Origin: Butyrivibrio sp.
Lineage (GTDB): Bacteria; Bacillota; Clostridia; Lachnospirales; Lachnospiraceae
Reading direction: 5' to 3'
Assembly (NCBI GenBank): GCA_015056625.1
Contig: SVFY01000009.1
Span: 49,577 to 113,576, forward strand
DNA length: 64,000 nt
A model generated the notes under the pieces. The model was given only the letters and a program-made list of their open reading frames with translations. It did not search any database and was not told where the DNA came from. Below are positions 25,744-34,946 of the stretch, in pieces. The position numbers were made by a program, and so were the translations under genes. Numbering within the stretch: position 1 is the stretch's first letter; each line of letters starts with the position of its first letter.

Positions 25744-25802
25744 AGAGGAAAAGTTCTGCTTTCGCAAAAGAGATACAGGCGAAACAGGTGTTGGGAGGAT
25801 AA

Positions 25803-27179
25803 ATGGCAACAAAGATAAAGTCGGTTTTTTTCTGCCAGGAGTGTGGATATGAGTCATCAAAGTGGATGGGACAGTGTCCGGGCTGCAGGCAGTGGAATAC
25901 ATTTGTGGAGGAGACAGTAAAGCCTGCTTCCAAGGCATCAAAGGGTGCTGCAGCGCCTTCCTTAAGCGGCGAAGCTGGCAGCCCCAAGACCCTTTCCGAG
26001 ATCATCCTAAACGATGAGGAGAGGTATGACACTCACATTGGTGAGCTTAACAGAGTACTGGGAGGAGGCCTTGTAAAGGGCTCTCTGATCCTGGTGGGCG
26101 GTGATCCCGGTATAGGTAAGTCCACTATTCTTTTGCAGGTTGCAGGGAATATATCAGGGGACAAAAGAGATGTCCTCTACATCTCAGGTGAGGAATCCCT
26201 TCAGCAGATAAAGCTTCGCGCCAACAGGATCGGCGGCTTTAATGAGCAGCTGCGGTTTATGTGCGAGACCAATCTTTCAAATATTGAGGAGACGATCTCA
26301 AGATTTAAACCTCAGGTGGTCATAATTGATTCTATTCAGACCATGTACAATGAGTCTGTTTCTTCAGCGCCAGGAAGTGTTTCCCAGGTAAGGGAATCAA
26401 CATCGGTGCTGCTTCGCATTGCAAAGAGCATGAACATCTCTATCTTTATCGTTGGACATGTGACCAAGGAAGGCCAGGTTGCAGGACCAAGAGTTTTGGA
26501 GCACATGGTGGACACTGTCCTTTACTTTGAGGGAGACAGACACGCTTCCTACAGGATCCTGAGGGCTGTGAAAAACAGATTTGGATCAACCAACGAGATC
26601 GGTGTGTTTGAGATGCAGGAAAAGGGACTTGTGGAGGTTACAAACCCCTCAGAGTTTATGCTTGATGGTCGCCCTGAAGGCGCCAGCGGATCTATCGTTA
26701 CCTGCTCAGTTGAGGGAACAAGACCTATCCTTATTGAGGTTCAGGCCCTGGTCACAAGAACAAACTTTGGATTCCCAAGGCGTCAAGCCAACGGAACAGA
26801 TTATAACAGGGTCAATCTTCTTATGGCAGTTCTGGAAAAGAGAATCGGGCTTTCAATGAGTGATTTTGATGCCTACGTTAACCTGGCGGGGGGAATGAAG
26901 GTGGCTGAGCCATCCCTGGACCTTGGAATCTGCCTTGCCCTTGTATCAAGCTTTAAAAATAAGCCTATAAGCGATGATGTCATAGCCTTTGGTGAAGTTG
27001 GACTTTCCGGGGAGGTAAGAAGTGTAAGCATGGGAGAATCCAGGGTTTCTGAGGCTAAAAAGCTGGGATTTAAGACCTGTATTGTCCCCAAGGCTCTTGA
27101 AAGTAAGCTCAAAAAGACCTTCAAAGACATCGAGATCATCGGAGCGTCCTCTGTAGCTGATGCTATGAAAATTCTGTGA
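25803..27179 (+). CDS. radA: DNA repair protein RadA (Sms)
   Basis: 458 residues, usual length. A C4 zinc finger opens the protein (CQECGYESSKWMGQCPGC), followed by a RecA-like ATPase with Walker A GGDPGIGKST, the RadA-specific KNRFGSTNE motif, and a C-terminal Lon-like S16 domain (DFDAYVNLAGGMKV...). RadA is a branch-migration helicase that helps recombination repair. GGGAGG lies before the ATG. It is not followed by disA, its usual neighbour in Bacillus. Confidence 0.96.
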   Translation: MATKIKSVFFCQECGYESSKWMGQCPGCRQWNTFVEETVKPASKASKGAAAPSLSGEAGSPKTLSEIILNDEERYDTHIGELNRVLGGGLVKGSLILVGGDPGIGKSTILLQVAGNISGDKRDVLYISGEESLQQIKLRANRIGGFNEQLRFMCETNLSNIEETISRFKPQVVIIDSIQTMYNESVSSAPGSVSQVRESTSVLLRIAKSMNISIFIVGHVTKEGQVAGPRVLEHMVDTVLYFEGDRHASYRILRAVKNRFGSTNEIGVFEMQEKGLVEVTNPSEFMLDGRPEGASGSIVTCSVEGTRPILIEVQALVTRTNFGFPRRQANGTDYNRVNLLMAVLEKRIGLSMSDFDAYVNLAGGMKVAEPSLDLGICLALVSSFKNKPISDDVIAFGEVGLSGEVRSVSMGESRVSEAKKLGFKTCIVPKALESKLKKTFKDIEIIGASSVADAMKIL

Positions 27180-27206
27180 AAATGACAAAATTTTAACCAA
27201 ATATGA

Positions 27207-27236
27207 TTGTGATTATGATTGTCTTTTTGGTATGAT
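27207..27236 (+). promoter_or_regulatory. Promoter of the secreted protein gene
   Basis: TTGTGA (27207-27212), 18 bases, TATGAT (27231-27236), with an extended TGG before the -10 box. About 40 bases before ATG 27277. Confidence 0.6.
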
Positions 27237-27276
27237 GTACTAGTGTGTTAAAGTGCAGATTTTTTGAGGGTTTATA

Positions 27277-29169
27277 ATGGTCAGGTTGAAAAGAGCTATA
27301 GCGCTCCTTCTGATGACAATTTTAATAATGACAAATGCAGTTGTGGCTTACGCTGGGGAGGCGGATGACACTGGCATTATAGTAGAGACCAGAGAAGGCA
27401 AAGATGAATCTCTTGAAAAGAAAAAAGAGGATGAACCTGTTGCTGAAACAAGTCAGGTGGCAACAACTGCAATAACAGTAACGACTGCAACAGATGCAAC
27501 AACTGTAACGACTTCAGAGACTACAGATGGGGTTGCAGCTGCATCTACAACATCTACATCAGATTCAGTTCAGACTGTATCAGAAAACGGTACTGTCATA
27601 GAAGAAATAGAAGATACTGATGTGGATGGCGACAACATTTCTGAGAATAAAGCTCTTGATGTTTGCTTTTATATCAGAGGTAATGGTATTGATCATTCTA
27701 TACCCAGAGAACCTGCATCTTACCCCTCTGAGCATTATTCTGCTCCTATCAGGATCAATGGTGCTATTGAACCTTCAGACCTTACCTTCAGTTCAAGTGA
27801 GGTAGATGGCAGCGAAGAAAATCTTCTTTCTGATCACTATACTGCAGCTAATGGAGTTACAGATATGATTTCCAAACTCCCTTCTGCAGAGGATATCCAG
27901 GCGGTTGTGCCTGATTTTGATCCAAATACCCACTATGTTGTTTGGTATGTGGTAAAGAGTGCTTCTACAGGCGGATCCAACTGGGACGTAAACATCCACG
28001 TTGATGGTGTTATCAGGACCAGACAGAATGCCATTGATATTGAACATTACAGGAAGCTTGATGAGCTTGAATCTCATCTTCAATTTATCGTTGTACCCAA
28101 GCTGTTAGATGAAAATGGCAGATCCATCAGTGAAATAGAATATGATGGTTTACCTCATATGGTTGGCGGTTTTGACATAGAAGTTGTTGATACTTTGGCC
28201 GACCAGGACGGCGGTTCCAGGGAGACAATAACATCATACATTTATGACTGTTTAAGCAGGCTTTTGAAAGTAGAAACAGTATATGCAGGTGATGAAAAGA
28301 CAGAGTTTGAGTATGCTGGTGAGAAATTCTACCTGAATATCACATCAGTTTATACCTATGTGACAACTGAACTTGAAGATCTTCATTTCTACAGAGGCAG
28401 TGAAGAAGTGGATCCTGCATCCATCACTGTAACAGATATAAGAGGAGCCTCATCAGCCATGGGTGTCTATGTGGATTATGCACGTAATCTGCAGTCACAT
28501 GGCAATGACAATATATTTGATACGAAAAACAAGGACCTGGCAATAACGATAAAGGCCGGTTCTACAGTAAAGAATTATGACGGTACAACTTTGACCAATG
28601 ATGACTACTTTATATCTGGAGGGTCTCTTGCTGAAGGCGATAGTATTCAGTCTGTTACTATCGTTGGCAGTCAGACAGGCATTGGTTACAGTCCTAATGA
28701 GATCACGAATGTTGTTATAGTTAATAAAAGCGGAAAGGATGTCACTAGCAAATACAATATTACATGTGTAAATGGCAAACTCATTGCAGTTGATGGGGCT
28801 GGAAAAAGCTCAAGTAAAAATAAGTCTTCAGAGTATACCAGTTCGGGTACTTCAGATGAAACAGGCGCCCGATATACACCAAGCACTTCTAACACTGCCA
28901 AAAAGAGCACCACGGAGATCATCAATGGCCGCGTGGCAAGAGCAAAGATAACTCACGCTGACGGCTCAGTAACATACATCAACGTGCCTTTTGAGACCAG
29001 TTATGGCAATGATCTTTCTGACAATCAGCCACAGGTGCTTGGTGCCAGAAGAGCAGCAACAGACGATCCTGTCACAGATACAATATTCAGGATAATAGTA
29101 ATGCTTGTATCATTGGGGATTTTAATACAGCTATCCAGGAAAAATAGTGCTTCAGCTGTCATAAGCTGA
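27277..29169 (+). CDS. Secreted, membrane-anchored protein with Thr-rich stalk
   Basis: 630 residues. The signal peptide ends near VVAYAGE. A Thr/Ser/Val-rich low-complexity stretch of about 90 residues follows, then beta-rich globular segments without a motif I recognise (about residues 120-500), a second Ser/Thr-rich stretch, and a domain with NGRVARAKITHADGSVTYIN. The C-terminus carries LGARRAATDD and then a hydrophobic helix (FRIIVMLVSLGILIQL) and SRKN. That end replaces LPXTG and resembles the LGARR-type anchor region of many Lachnospiraceae surface proteins. It probably stays on the cell surface. Function unknown; it stands alone between radA and a terminator. Confidence 0.8.
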   Translation: MVRLKRAIALLLMTILIMTNAVVAYAGEADDTGIIVETREGKDESLEKKKEDEPVAETSQVATTAITVTTATDATTVTTSETTDGVAAASTTSTSDSVQTVSENGTVIEEIEDTDVDGDNISENKALDVCFYIRGNGIDHSIPREPASYPSEHYSAPIRINGAIEPSDLTFSSSEVDGSEENLLSDHYTAANGVTDMISKLPSAEDIQAVVPDFDPNTHYVVWYVVKSASTGGSNWDVNIHVDGVIRTRQNAIDIEHYRKLDELESHLQFIVVPKLLDENGRSISEIEYDGLPHMVGGFDIEVVDTLADQDGGSRETITSYIYDCLSRLLKVETVYAGDEKTEFEYAGEKFYLNITSVYTYVTTELEDLHFYRGSEEVDPASITVTDIRGASSAMGVYVDYARNLQSHGNDNIFDTKNKDLAITIKAGSTVKNYDGTTLTNDDYFISGGSLAEGDSIQSVTIVGSQTGIGYSPNEITNVVIVNKSGKDVTSKYNITCVNGKLIAVDGAGKSSSKNKSSEYTSSGTSDETGARYTPSTSNTAKKSTTEIINGRVARAKITHADGSVTYINVPFETSYGNDLSDNQPQVLGARRAATDDPVTDTIFRIIVMLVSLGILIQLSRKNSASAVIS

Positions 29170-29184
29170 TCTTTCAACACGGAT

Positions 29185-29220
29185 AAAAGTGTGGGAGTCG
29201 TAAGGCTCCCACACTTTTTT
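29185..29220 (+). terminator. Intrinsic terminator
   Basis: AAAAGTGTGGGAG pairs with CTCCCACACTTTT around a short loop, followed by further T, directly after the secreted protein gene. Confidence 0.9.
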
Positions 29221-29368
29221 GCATCGGAAAATCATTTTTTTAAATTGGACATATTAATACTTAAAATAATCTGACTTTTTGGTTAATTATTTACAAATAA
29301 CTGCCGATAAATACTTTGAATGATCTTACTATGCCCCTTTGGATAGAGGTAAGAACTGGAGGATGACA

Positions 29369-30463
29369 ATGTCAAACGTGTGGGTCAAAAAAGTATTGAA
29401 GCTTGGGATCAGTTATATCATGATCCTGTCTATTCTTTTTAGTTTCGCTGTAAAAAGTCTTGCCTATGACGATGCTGTTAAGCTGTCAGAGGATACATAT
29501 AACACACTTCTTAAGGGTACCACCAAGTATAATGGCGTAGACTATGGAGCCAAGTATGGTTATAACCCTCTATATTATTTCCTTAATTACAATGATCTTC
29601 GAATTGCGTATGGTGCGGATCCTGCTAAACTTGTGGAGCACTACGCTATATATGGAATAAAAGAAAAGAGAGTTGCCAATGCTCCTATTACAAGAGGTGC
29701 ACAGGCCTGGAGCAGCAGTAACGAGTATATCGTTCCTTCCAATCAGCTTACCAAGGAAAAGAAAGACGGAATGGTAGTCATTCCTGATCAGATACATAAC
29801 AATGGTGGAATGAACAGGCGTCAGGAAACTGAGGCAAGAAGTATTGCAAGGCAGCTGGCTACCAATATTTATAACCAGGTAATGACTGTTAACAGCAATA
29901 GTAAGAAATCCAGCAGCAAAAAGAACACTAACACCACAACACCTCAGATACCTGAAATAGAGATGGTTGCATATGCTACTGGAATCGTACAGGCATATTG
30001 CAATGCGGGAAGAGAGCTGACCCAGGATGAGGTAAAAAAGAGTGGCAGCAAGGTATACAGAACAGCCTATGGTGTGTTCTGTGCCCATGAATTTACAAGC
30101 GCTGGCGCGACAAGGGCTCTTGGACTTATCCTTGATTACCTCAATGACACAATACAGGCAAATAACCCGGGAGCTGCTCCTATCAAATGGGTTCATGTAA
30201 ATGCAAATACCTGGAATCAGCAGTATTGTCAGATAGCTTGTAACAATCACGAAGCCTATGCAGATGCCATCTATGGTATTGCAGGGTATGGAAAACACCC
30301 TCTTGAGGGTGGCGTTGACCAGGATATTCAGAAATATGTAAGCTATGCAACACTTACAAGCATCATGAATACAAGACCTGCTTATGGGGACAATGGACAG
30401 GCAGTAACTTATGATCCAACATATAATGCCAATCCAATGAGCGGTCAGTCCAATGACTATTAA
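29369..30463 (+). CDS. Secreted protein with transglutaminase-like features
   Basis: 364 residues from ATG 29369, six bases after GGAGG; upstream TTG 29339 and ATG 29363 fit worse. The signal peptide ends near KSLA|YDD. A 40-residue unit NPLYYFLNYNDLRIAYGADP, HYAIYGIKEKR follows, the same kind of unit as in the remnant at 43798-43980. After a Lys/Ser/Asn linker, the C-terminal domain has a conserved-looking Cys in GVFCAHEFTSAGATRALGL and His in WVHVNANTWNQQY, an order typical of transglutaminase-like or papain-fold secreted proteins; the third residue is uncertain. The next gene is a clear transglutaminase-like protein. Confidence 0.65.
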   Translation: MSNVWVKKVLKLGISYIMILSILFSFAVKSLAYDDAVKLSEDTYNTLLKGTTKYNGVDYGAKYGYNPLYYFLNYNDLRIAYGADPAKLVEHYAIYGIKEKRVANAPITRGAQAWSSSNEYIVPSNQLTKEKKDGMVVIPDQIHNNGGMNRRQETEARSIARQLATNIYNQVMTVNSNSKKSSSKKNTNTTTPQIPEIEMVAYATGIVQAYCNAGRELTQDEVKKSGSKVYRTAYGVFCAHEFTSAGATRALGLILDYLNDTIQANNPGAAPIKWVHVNANTWNQQYCQIACNNHEAYADAIYGIAGYGKHPLEGGVDQDIQKYVSYATLTSIMNTRPAYGDNGQAVTYDPTYNANPMSGQSNDY

Positions 30464-30491
30464 GAATACTAAAGTGAAAGCGTAAAGATAA

Positions 30492-31481
30492 ATGAAAACA
30501 GTGGGGAAAGAAAAAAACAGGATAAAGCTAAAGTTCAATGCTTGTATAGCTCTTATGGTGGCTGCAGTTCTTTTGATACCATCTGCACAGGCCAGCGCCA
30601 AGGAAGCTACAAAGATCAGCGGAACTACATTTAAAAGAAATACCAATGTAGCTACGATCCATATAGGAAGCGATGTGATCGACATTTCTTCAAATGCTTT
30701 CAGGGGACTGATGAGCCTAAGGTCAATTACAGTCAGCGAGAACAATCCGTACTTTGCATCCTACAGCAACTGCCTGTACAACAAGAGCATGACTGAACTT
30801 CTTTGCTTCCCAGCCGCTCTGTCAGGTGCGATAATCCCGGATACGGTGGTGTCTATCAGAGAAAACGCCCTCTATGGAGTGAACGAAGGCTTGAAGGAAC
30901 AGGTCAGGTCAGTAGTGAAGGGGCAGGCATCAGAGAACTTTACGGAAGAGAACATTCCTGGGGAACATTTCATACATACACCAGCAGGGATCAAGTGGAA
31001 AAAAGCTGATGGATCTGTTATGGATCCTGAATCTGAGATGATGAAGAAGGTGGCAGCGTTGTTTGATGTCTGTACCACCAAGGATATGACTCAGAAGATG
31101 CAGCTTGAGAGATGCTTTAACTACTTTGTTAATTCTTCGGTCTACGAGCGAAAGAACGATATTCCTGCAGGGGATTGGACAGAGAGCTATGCGTCAGATA
31201 TCCTCACCACAGGAAAAGGTAACTGCTACAACTTCGCAGCAGCCTTTGCCTACATCGCAAAGGGACTTGGATATGACGCAACAGTATGCACCGGTACAGT
31301 CCAGTCATCGCTTGGAGGTCAGACACCACATGCGTGGACTGAGGTTAAGATAGGAAATAACTGGTACATATTTGATACCGAGATGCAAAGAGCAAAGGGC
31401 AGCGGCTACTACAAACAGACCTATCAGAGCTACCCAGCAGGCCCCATCTACAAGCAGGCTGCATATGCTGTTACTTTTTAA
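30492..31481 (+). CDS. Secreted protein: leucine-rich repeat plus transglutaminase-like domain
   Basis: 329 residues. A signal peptide ends near QASA. Residues about 50-125 have BspA-type leucine-rich repeat segments (VIDISSNAFRGLMSLRSITV; TVVSIRENALYGV). The C-terminal third is a transglutaminase-like fold: Cys in GKGNCYNFAAAFAYIAKGLG, His in TPHAWTEVKIGNNWYIFD, with the third Asp in IFDTE. Such domains often act as cysteine proteases or protein crosslinkers at the cell surface. It lies 28 bases after the previous secreted protein and likely shares its transcript. A clear ribosome binding site is lacking. Confidence 0.85.
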   Translation: MKTVGKEKNRIKLKFNACIALMVAAVLLIPSAQASAKEATKISGTTFKRNTNVATIHIGSDVIDISSNAFRGLMSLRSITVSENNPYFASYSNCLYNKSMTELLCFPAALSGAIIPDTVVSIRENALYGVNEGLKEQVRSVVKGQASENFTEENIPGEHFIHTPAGIKWKKADGSVMDPESEMMKKVAALFDVCTTKDMTQKMQLERCFNYFVNSSVYERKNDIPAGDWTESYASDILTTGKGNCYNFAAAFAYIAKGLGYDATVCTGTVQSSLGGQTPHAWTEVKIGNNWYIFDTEMQRAKGSGYYKQTYQSYPAGPIYKQAAYAVTF

Positions 31482-31510
31482 CGGATTATGAAAAGAAAGA
31501 GGGATTTGAT

Positions 31511-31924
31511 ATGAGAAGAGCAAGTCAGATTATCCTCATATTATCAGGGACGATTTTTTCAATATTTATTTTTAATCTGGTAATGTGTTCTATGGTTCCG
31601 GCATACCGCACCATGTTATCTGAAGCGGTAGGAAAGAATGAAGACATACCTGTGGTGGATGTCACAAAATACAATATCGCTGACAGTTCTTTGGGCGAAG
31701 AGGCCTCTGATGCTGTGTCACTAAATGCCAGCACAGAGAACCTTGAAGAGATGCTCTTCGAGATGGGCGCCTACGATGAAGTTCCTCTGGCACCAGATGT
31801 GGAAAGCGCAAGTGGAAAAGCGAAGGAGCGTCAGATAGTTGGCAAGGAGTACCATGAGGACTGCGGTACTGGTAAAGGCTACTGGGTCATCACTTACGAA
31901 GATGGCTCCACTGAAATAGAATAA
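31511..31924 (+). CDS. Small secreted or membrane-anchored protein
   Basis: 137 residues. An N-terminal hydrophobic helix (IILILSGTIFSIFIFNLVM) without a clear cleavage site makes it a single-pass membrane protein. The exterior part is acidic and Ser/Glu-rich, ending in EYHEDCGTGKGYWVITYEDG, a short beta-hairpin-like motif. A GAGGG site precedes the ATG. It follows the transglutaminase-like gene by 29 bases and is closed by a terminator, so it is the last gene of this secreted-protein group. Function unknown. Confidence 0.7.
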   Translation: MRRASQIILILSGTIFSIFIFNLVMCSMVPAYRTMLSEAVGKNEDIPVVDVTKYNIADSSLGEEASDAVSLNASTENLEEMLFEMGAYDEVPLAPDVESASGKAKERQIVGKEYHEDCGTGKGYWVITYEDGSTEIE

Positions 31925-31945
31925 ATGAAAAAAAGATTTATACGA

Positions 31946-31975
31946 AACAGCTGCCTGTTGTGGCAGCTGTTTTTT
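31946..31975 (+). terminator. Intrinsic terminator
   Basis: AACAGCTGCC (31946-31955) and GGCAGCTGTT (31962-31971) form a perfect stem followed by a T run. Confidence 0.9.
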
Positions 31976-32021
31976 GTTGCATACGTGCAAAATGACAACG
32001 CTACGAAAATAAAAAACGTTT

Positions 32022-32154
32022 CCGGAAAGTGAAAATGCACAAAAACAAAGCATACAATTTGTGCATAATAGTAGGATGAGAACAAAAAATCAAAGGATTT
32101 CTAAGATTAAAAGAAGAATAATCTATGTTTTTGCACAAATACCATTGCTATAAT
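32022..32154 (+). promoter_or_regulatory. Control region of the mgl operon
   Basis: An extended -10 (TGC then TATAAT, 32149-32154) lies about 50 bases before mglB; no good -35 is spaced with it. Around it are repeated motifs: TGCACAAA near 32037 and at 32132-32139, its reverse complement TTTGTGCA near 32060, and the palindrome TTTCCGGAAA near 32025. These look like binding sites, plausibly for the AraC-type regulator encoded at 36347. I see no gene in the 225 bases before mglB. Confidence 0.5.
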
Positions 32155-32201
32155 TTCTATTGTAAACAAATTGTTAACATTTTTTTAAGGAGGAAGTATT
32201 A

Positions 32202-33317
32202 ATGAAAAAGAAATTGGTAAGTCTTTTAACAGTTTCTGCAATGACACTCTCAATGCTCGCTGGTTGCGGTAACGCAGCAGCTGACACAGCTACAGAGACA
32301 GCTGAGACAGTTGCAGAGACAGCTACAGAGGTAGCAGAGACAGCTACTGAGGCTGCTGAGGCAGCTACAGAGACAGCAGGTAATGCTGATCTTGCAGACA
32401 AGAAGGTTGGTGTATGTATCTATCAGTTCGCTGATAACTTCATGACACTCTTCAGAACAGAGCTTGAGAACTACCTCATTTCACAGGGATTCTCAAAGGA
32501 CAACATCACAATCGTTGATGGTGCTAACGATCAGGCTACACAGACAAACCAGATCCAGAACTTCATCACACAGGGTGTTGATGTACTTATCATCAACCCA
32601 GTTAACTCATCTTCAGCAGCAACAATTACAGACCTTGTAGTTGGCGCTAACATCCCTCTTGTTTATATCAACCGTGAGCCAGATGCTGACGAGGAAGCTA
32701 GATGGGAGTCAAACGGCTGGAACGTAACATACGTTGGATGTGACGCTCGTCAGTCAGGTACAATGCAGGGTGAGATCCTTGTAGACCTTGGCCAGGATAA
32801 GGTTGACCTTAACGGTGATGGCAAGATCCAGTACATCATGATCGAAGGTGACCCAGAGAACGTTGATGCTCAGTATCGTACAGAGTTCTCAGTTAAGGCT
32901 CTTGAGGATGCTGGTTGGACAGTAGAAGAGCTCGATGACCAGGTAGGTAACTGGGATCAGGCTACAGCTCAGCAGCTTGTTGCTAACTCACTTTCAGCTC
33001 ATCCTGAGACAGAAGTTGTATTCTGCAACAACGATGCTATGGCACTTGGTGCTCTTCAGTCAATCGAGGCAGCTGGACGTAAGGTTGGCGAGGACATCTA
33101 CCTTGTAGGTGTTGATGCTCTTACAGAGGCTCTTGAGGATGTACTTGCTGGAACAATGACAGGTACAGTATTCAACGATCACATCGCTCAGTCACACGGT
33201 GCAGCTGATGCAGCTATCAACTACATCACAGGTGCTGGCAACGATTACTACATCGGATGCGATTACGTAAAGGTTACAGCTGACAACGCACAGTCAGTTC
33301 TTGATTCACTTAAGTAA
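32202..33317 (+). CDS. mglB: Galactose/glucose-binding lipoprotein, MglB type
   Basis: 371 residues. A lipoprotein signal (SMLAGCGN) anchors it outside the membrane. A Thr/Ala/Glu repeat linker (about residues 28-65) precedes a periplasmic-binding domain of type I (KVGVCIYQFADNFM, then RTELENYL). The loop DLNGDGKIQYIMIEGD matches the calcium-binding loop of E. coli MglB. It delivers galactose or glucose to MglA/MglC. AAGGAGG lies before the ATG. Codon use looks biased to frequent codons, in keeping with high expression. A terminator hairpin follows, so the binding protein is probably made in excess of the transporter. Confidence 0.92.
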   Translation: MKKKLVSLLTVSAMTLSMLAGCGNAAADTATETAETVAETATEVAETATEAAEAATETAGNADLADKKVGVCIYQFADNFMTLFRTELENYLISQGFSKDNITIVDGANDQATQTNQIQNFITQGVDVLIINPVNSSSAATITDLVVGANIPLVYINREPDADEEARWESNGWNVTYVGCDARQSGTMQGEILVDLGQDKVDLNGDGKIQYIMIEGDPENVDAQYRTEFSVKALEDAGWTVEELDDQVGNWDQATAQQLVANSLSAHPETEVVFCNNDAMALGALQSIEAAGRKVGEDIYLVGVDALTEALEDVLAGTMTGTVFNDHIAQSHGAADAAINYITGAGNDYYIGCDYVKVTADNAQSVLDSLK

Positions 33318-33340
33318 TTAAGTAATTAAAGAGATAATAT

Positions 33341-33374
33341 GGTGCGGGCGCCAATTAGCACCCGCACCTTTTAT
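33341..33374 (+). terminator. Hairpin between mglB and mglA
   Basis: GGTGCGGG (33341-33348) pairs with CCCGCACC (33361-33368), followed by TTTT. It probably terminates part of the transcription after mglB while letting some read through into mglA. Confidence 0.75.
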
Positions 33375-33415
33375 TGAGGGGAAAGTATATTTCAAAGAGA
33401 AGAAAGGGACACGGT

Positions 33416-34927
33416 ATGGCATCAGAGTACAAATTGGAACTACGGGGCGTATCCAAGTCCTTTCCCGGTGTAAAGGCACTGGATAACGTACAATTGGCAG
33501 TTAGGCCCGGTACCGTCCATGCACTTATGGGAGAGAACGGAGCCGGTAAATCAACACTTATGAAATGTCTTTTCGGCATTTATAAGATGGATGCCGGAGA
33601 AATTTATATTGACGGAGAAAAGACAACGATCGAGAATCCTGATGAGGCTATGAAAAAAGGTATAGCCATGGTGCATCAGGAGCTTCAGCCGGTTCTTGCA
33701 AGAAGCGTAGGAGAGAATATGTTCCTTGGAAGATTTCCGGTAAAGAAATTTGGTCCACTTCAGGTAATTGACCACAAAACTATGTACGAAGAAACAGGGA
33801 AGTGGCTCAAAGAGGTTAACATGGACTTTGATCCTAAGGCGCAGCTTGACACACTGTCCATCGGACAGATGCAGTCAGTAGAAATTGCCAAGGCAGTTTC
33901 ACACGACGCCAAGGTTATCATCTTTGACGAGCCAACATCTTCTCTTTCAGATAGCGAAGTAGAAGCGCTCTTTAAGATCATGGAAGGCTTAAGAGAAAAG
34001 GGCGTTGCAATGATCTACATCTCTCACAAGATGGATGAGATCAAGAGAATAGCTGATGATGTTACTATCATGCGAGATGGTACATACATCGGAACATGGC
34101 CAGCAAAAGACCTTACAATCGACGAGATCATCGCCAAGATGGTAGGTCGTGAGCTTACAAATATCTACCCAGTCAAGGACAGAACTCCTGGCGAAGTAGT
34201 TATGGAAGTAAATGGACTTTCTTCAATCCATGAGAAGTCCTTCCAGGATGTAACCTTCAATCTTAGAAAGGGTGAGATCCTTGGATTTGGCGGACTTGTA
34301 GGTGCACAGAGAACAGAGCTTATGGAAGGTCTGTTTGGAATCAGAAATCTTTCAGCCGGAACTATCAAGATCCATGGCAAAGAGGTTAAGATCAAGTCAC
34401 CTAAGGATGCCATGAACGCCGGCATCGGAATGATCACAGAGGACAGAAGAGGTAATGGTATCTTCGGATGTCTTTCAATAAAGGATAACGTAGGCGTTTC
34501 AGTTTACAACAAGTATTTAACAGCAGGATTTGTTCTTGATCACGGCAAGATCAACAAAGTTGTTAATGACAGTATCGAGAAGCTCAGCATCAAGACACCA
34601 AGTATGCAGGAGCATATCTCCAATCTGTCCGGTGGTAACCAGCAGAAGGTTATTGTATCAAGATGGCTTGCCAACGATCCTGATATTCTCATAATGGACG
34701 AGCCTACAAGAGGTATCGACGTAGGTGCCAAGCATGAGATCTATGAGATCATGACAGATCTGGCCAAGCAGGGTAAGGCTATCATAATGATATCCTCCGA
34801 AATGGCAGAACTTCTTGGTATGTCGGATCGAATCTATGTAATGTGTAACGGTAAACTTAGAGGCGAGATAACTGAAGAGAGCGATATGACTCAGGAAAAA
34901 GTCATGAGCTACGCTACTCAGTTCTAA
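33416..34927 (+). CDS. mglA: Sugar ABC transporter ATPase, MglA type
   Basis: 503 residues from ATG 33416, preceded by AAAGGG; upstream TTG 33374 has no site. Two ABC domains in one chain. The first has Walker A GENGAGKST and the family FPGVKALDNV start; the second contains the LSGGNQQKVIVSRWLANDPD signature and a Walker B IMDEPTRGIDVG. As in other sugar CUT2 ATPases, the second half has no intact Walker A. It powers the MglB/MglC importer at the membrane. Confidence 0.95.
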   Translation: MASEYKLELRGVSKSFPGVKALDNVQLAVRPGTVHALMGENGAGKSTLMKCLFGIYKMDAGEIYIDGEKTTIENPDEAMKKGIAMVHQELQPVLARSVGENMFLGRFPVKKFGPLQVIDHKTMYEETGKWLKEVNMDFDPKAQLDTLSIGQMQSVEIAKAVSHDAKVIIFDEPTSSLSDSEVEALFKIMEGLREKGVAMIYISHKMDEIKRIADDVTIMRDGTYIGTWPAKDLTIDEIIAKMVGRELTNIYPVKDRTPGEVVMEVNGLSSIHEKSFQDVTFNLRKGEILGFGGLVGAQRTELMEGLFGIRNLSAGTIKIHGKEVKIKSPKDAMNAGIGMITEDRRGNGIFGCLSIKDNVGVSVYNKYLTAGFVLDHGKINKVVNDSIEKLSIKTPSMQEHISNLSGGNQQKVIVSRWLANDPDILIMDEPTRGIDVGAKHEIYEIMTDLAKQGKAIIMISSEMAELLGMSDRIYVMCNGKLRGEITEESDMTQEKVMSYATQF

Positions 34928-34946
34928 TATGAGAAAGGGTAAATCA

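Noticed and set aside
29570..30745. Long reverse-strand open frame of 391 codons
   Set aside because: It lies opposite two clear secreted-protein genes with good starts and signal peptides, and it has no motif or ribosome binding site.
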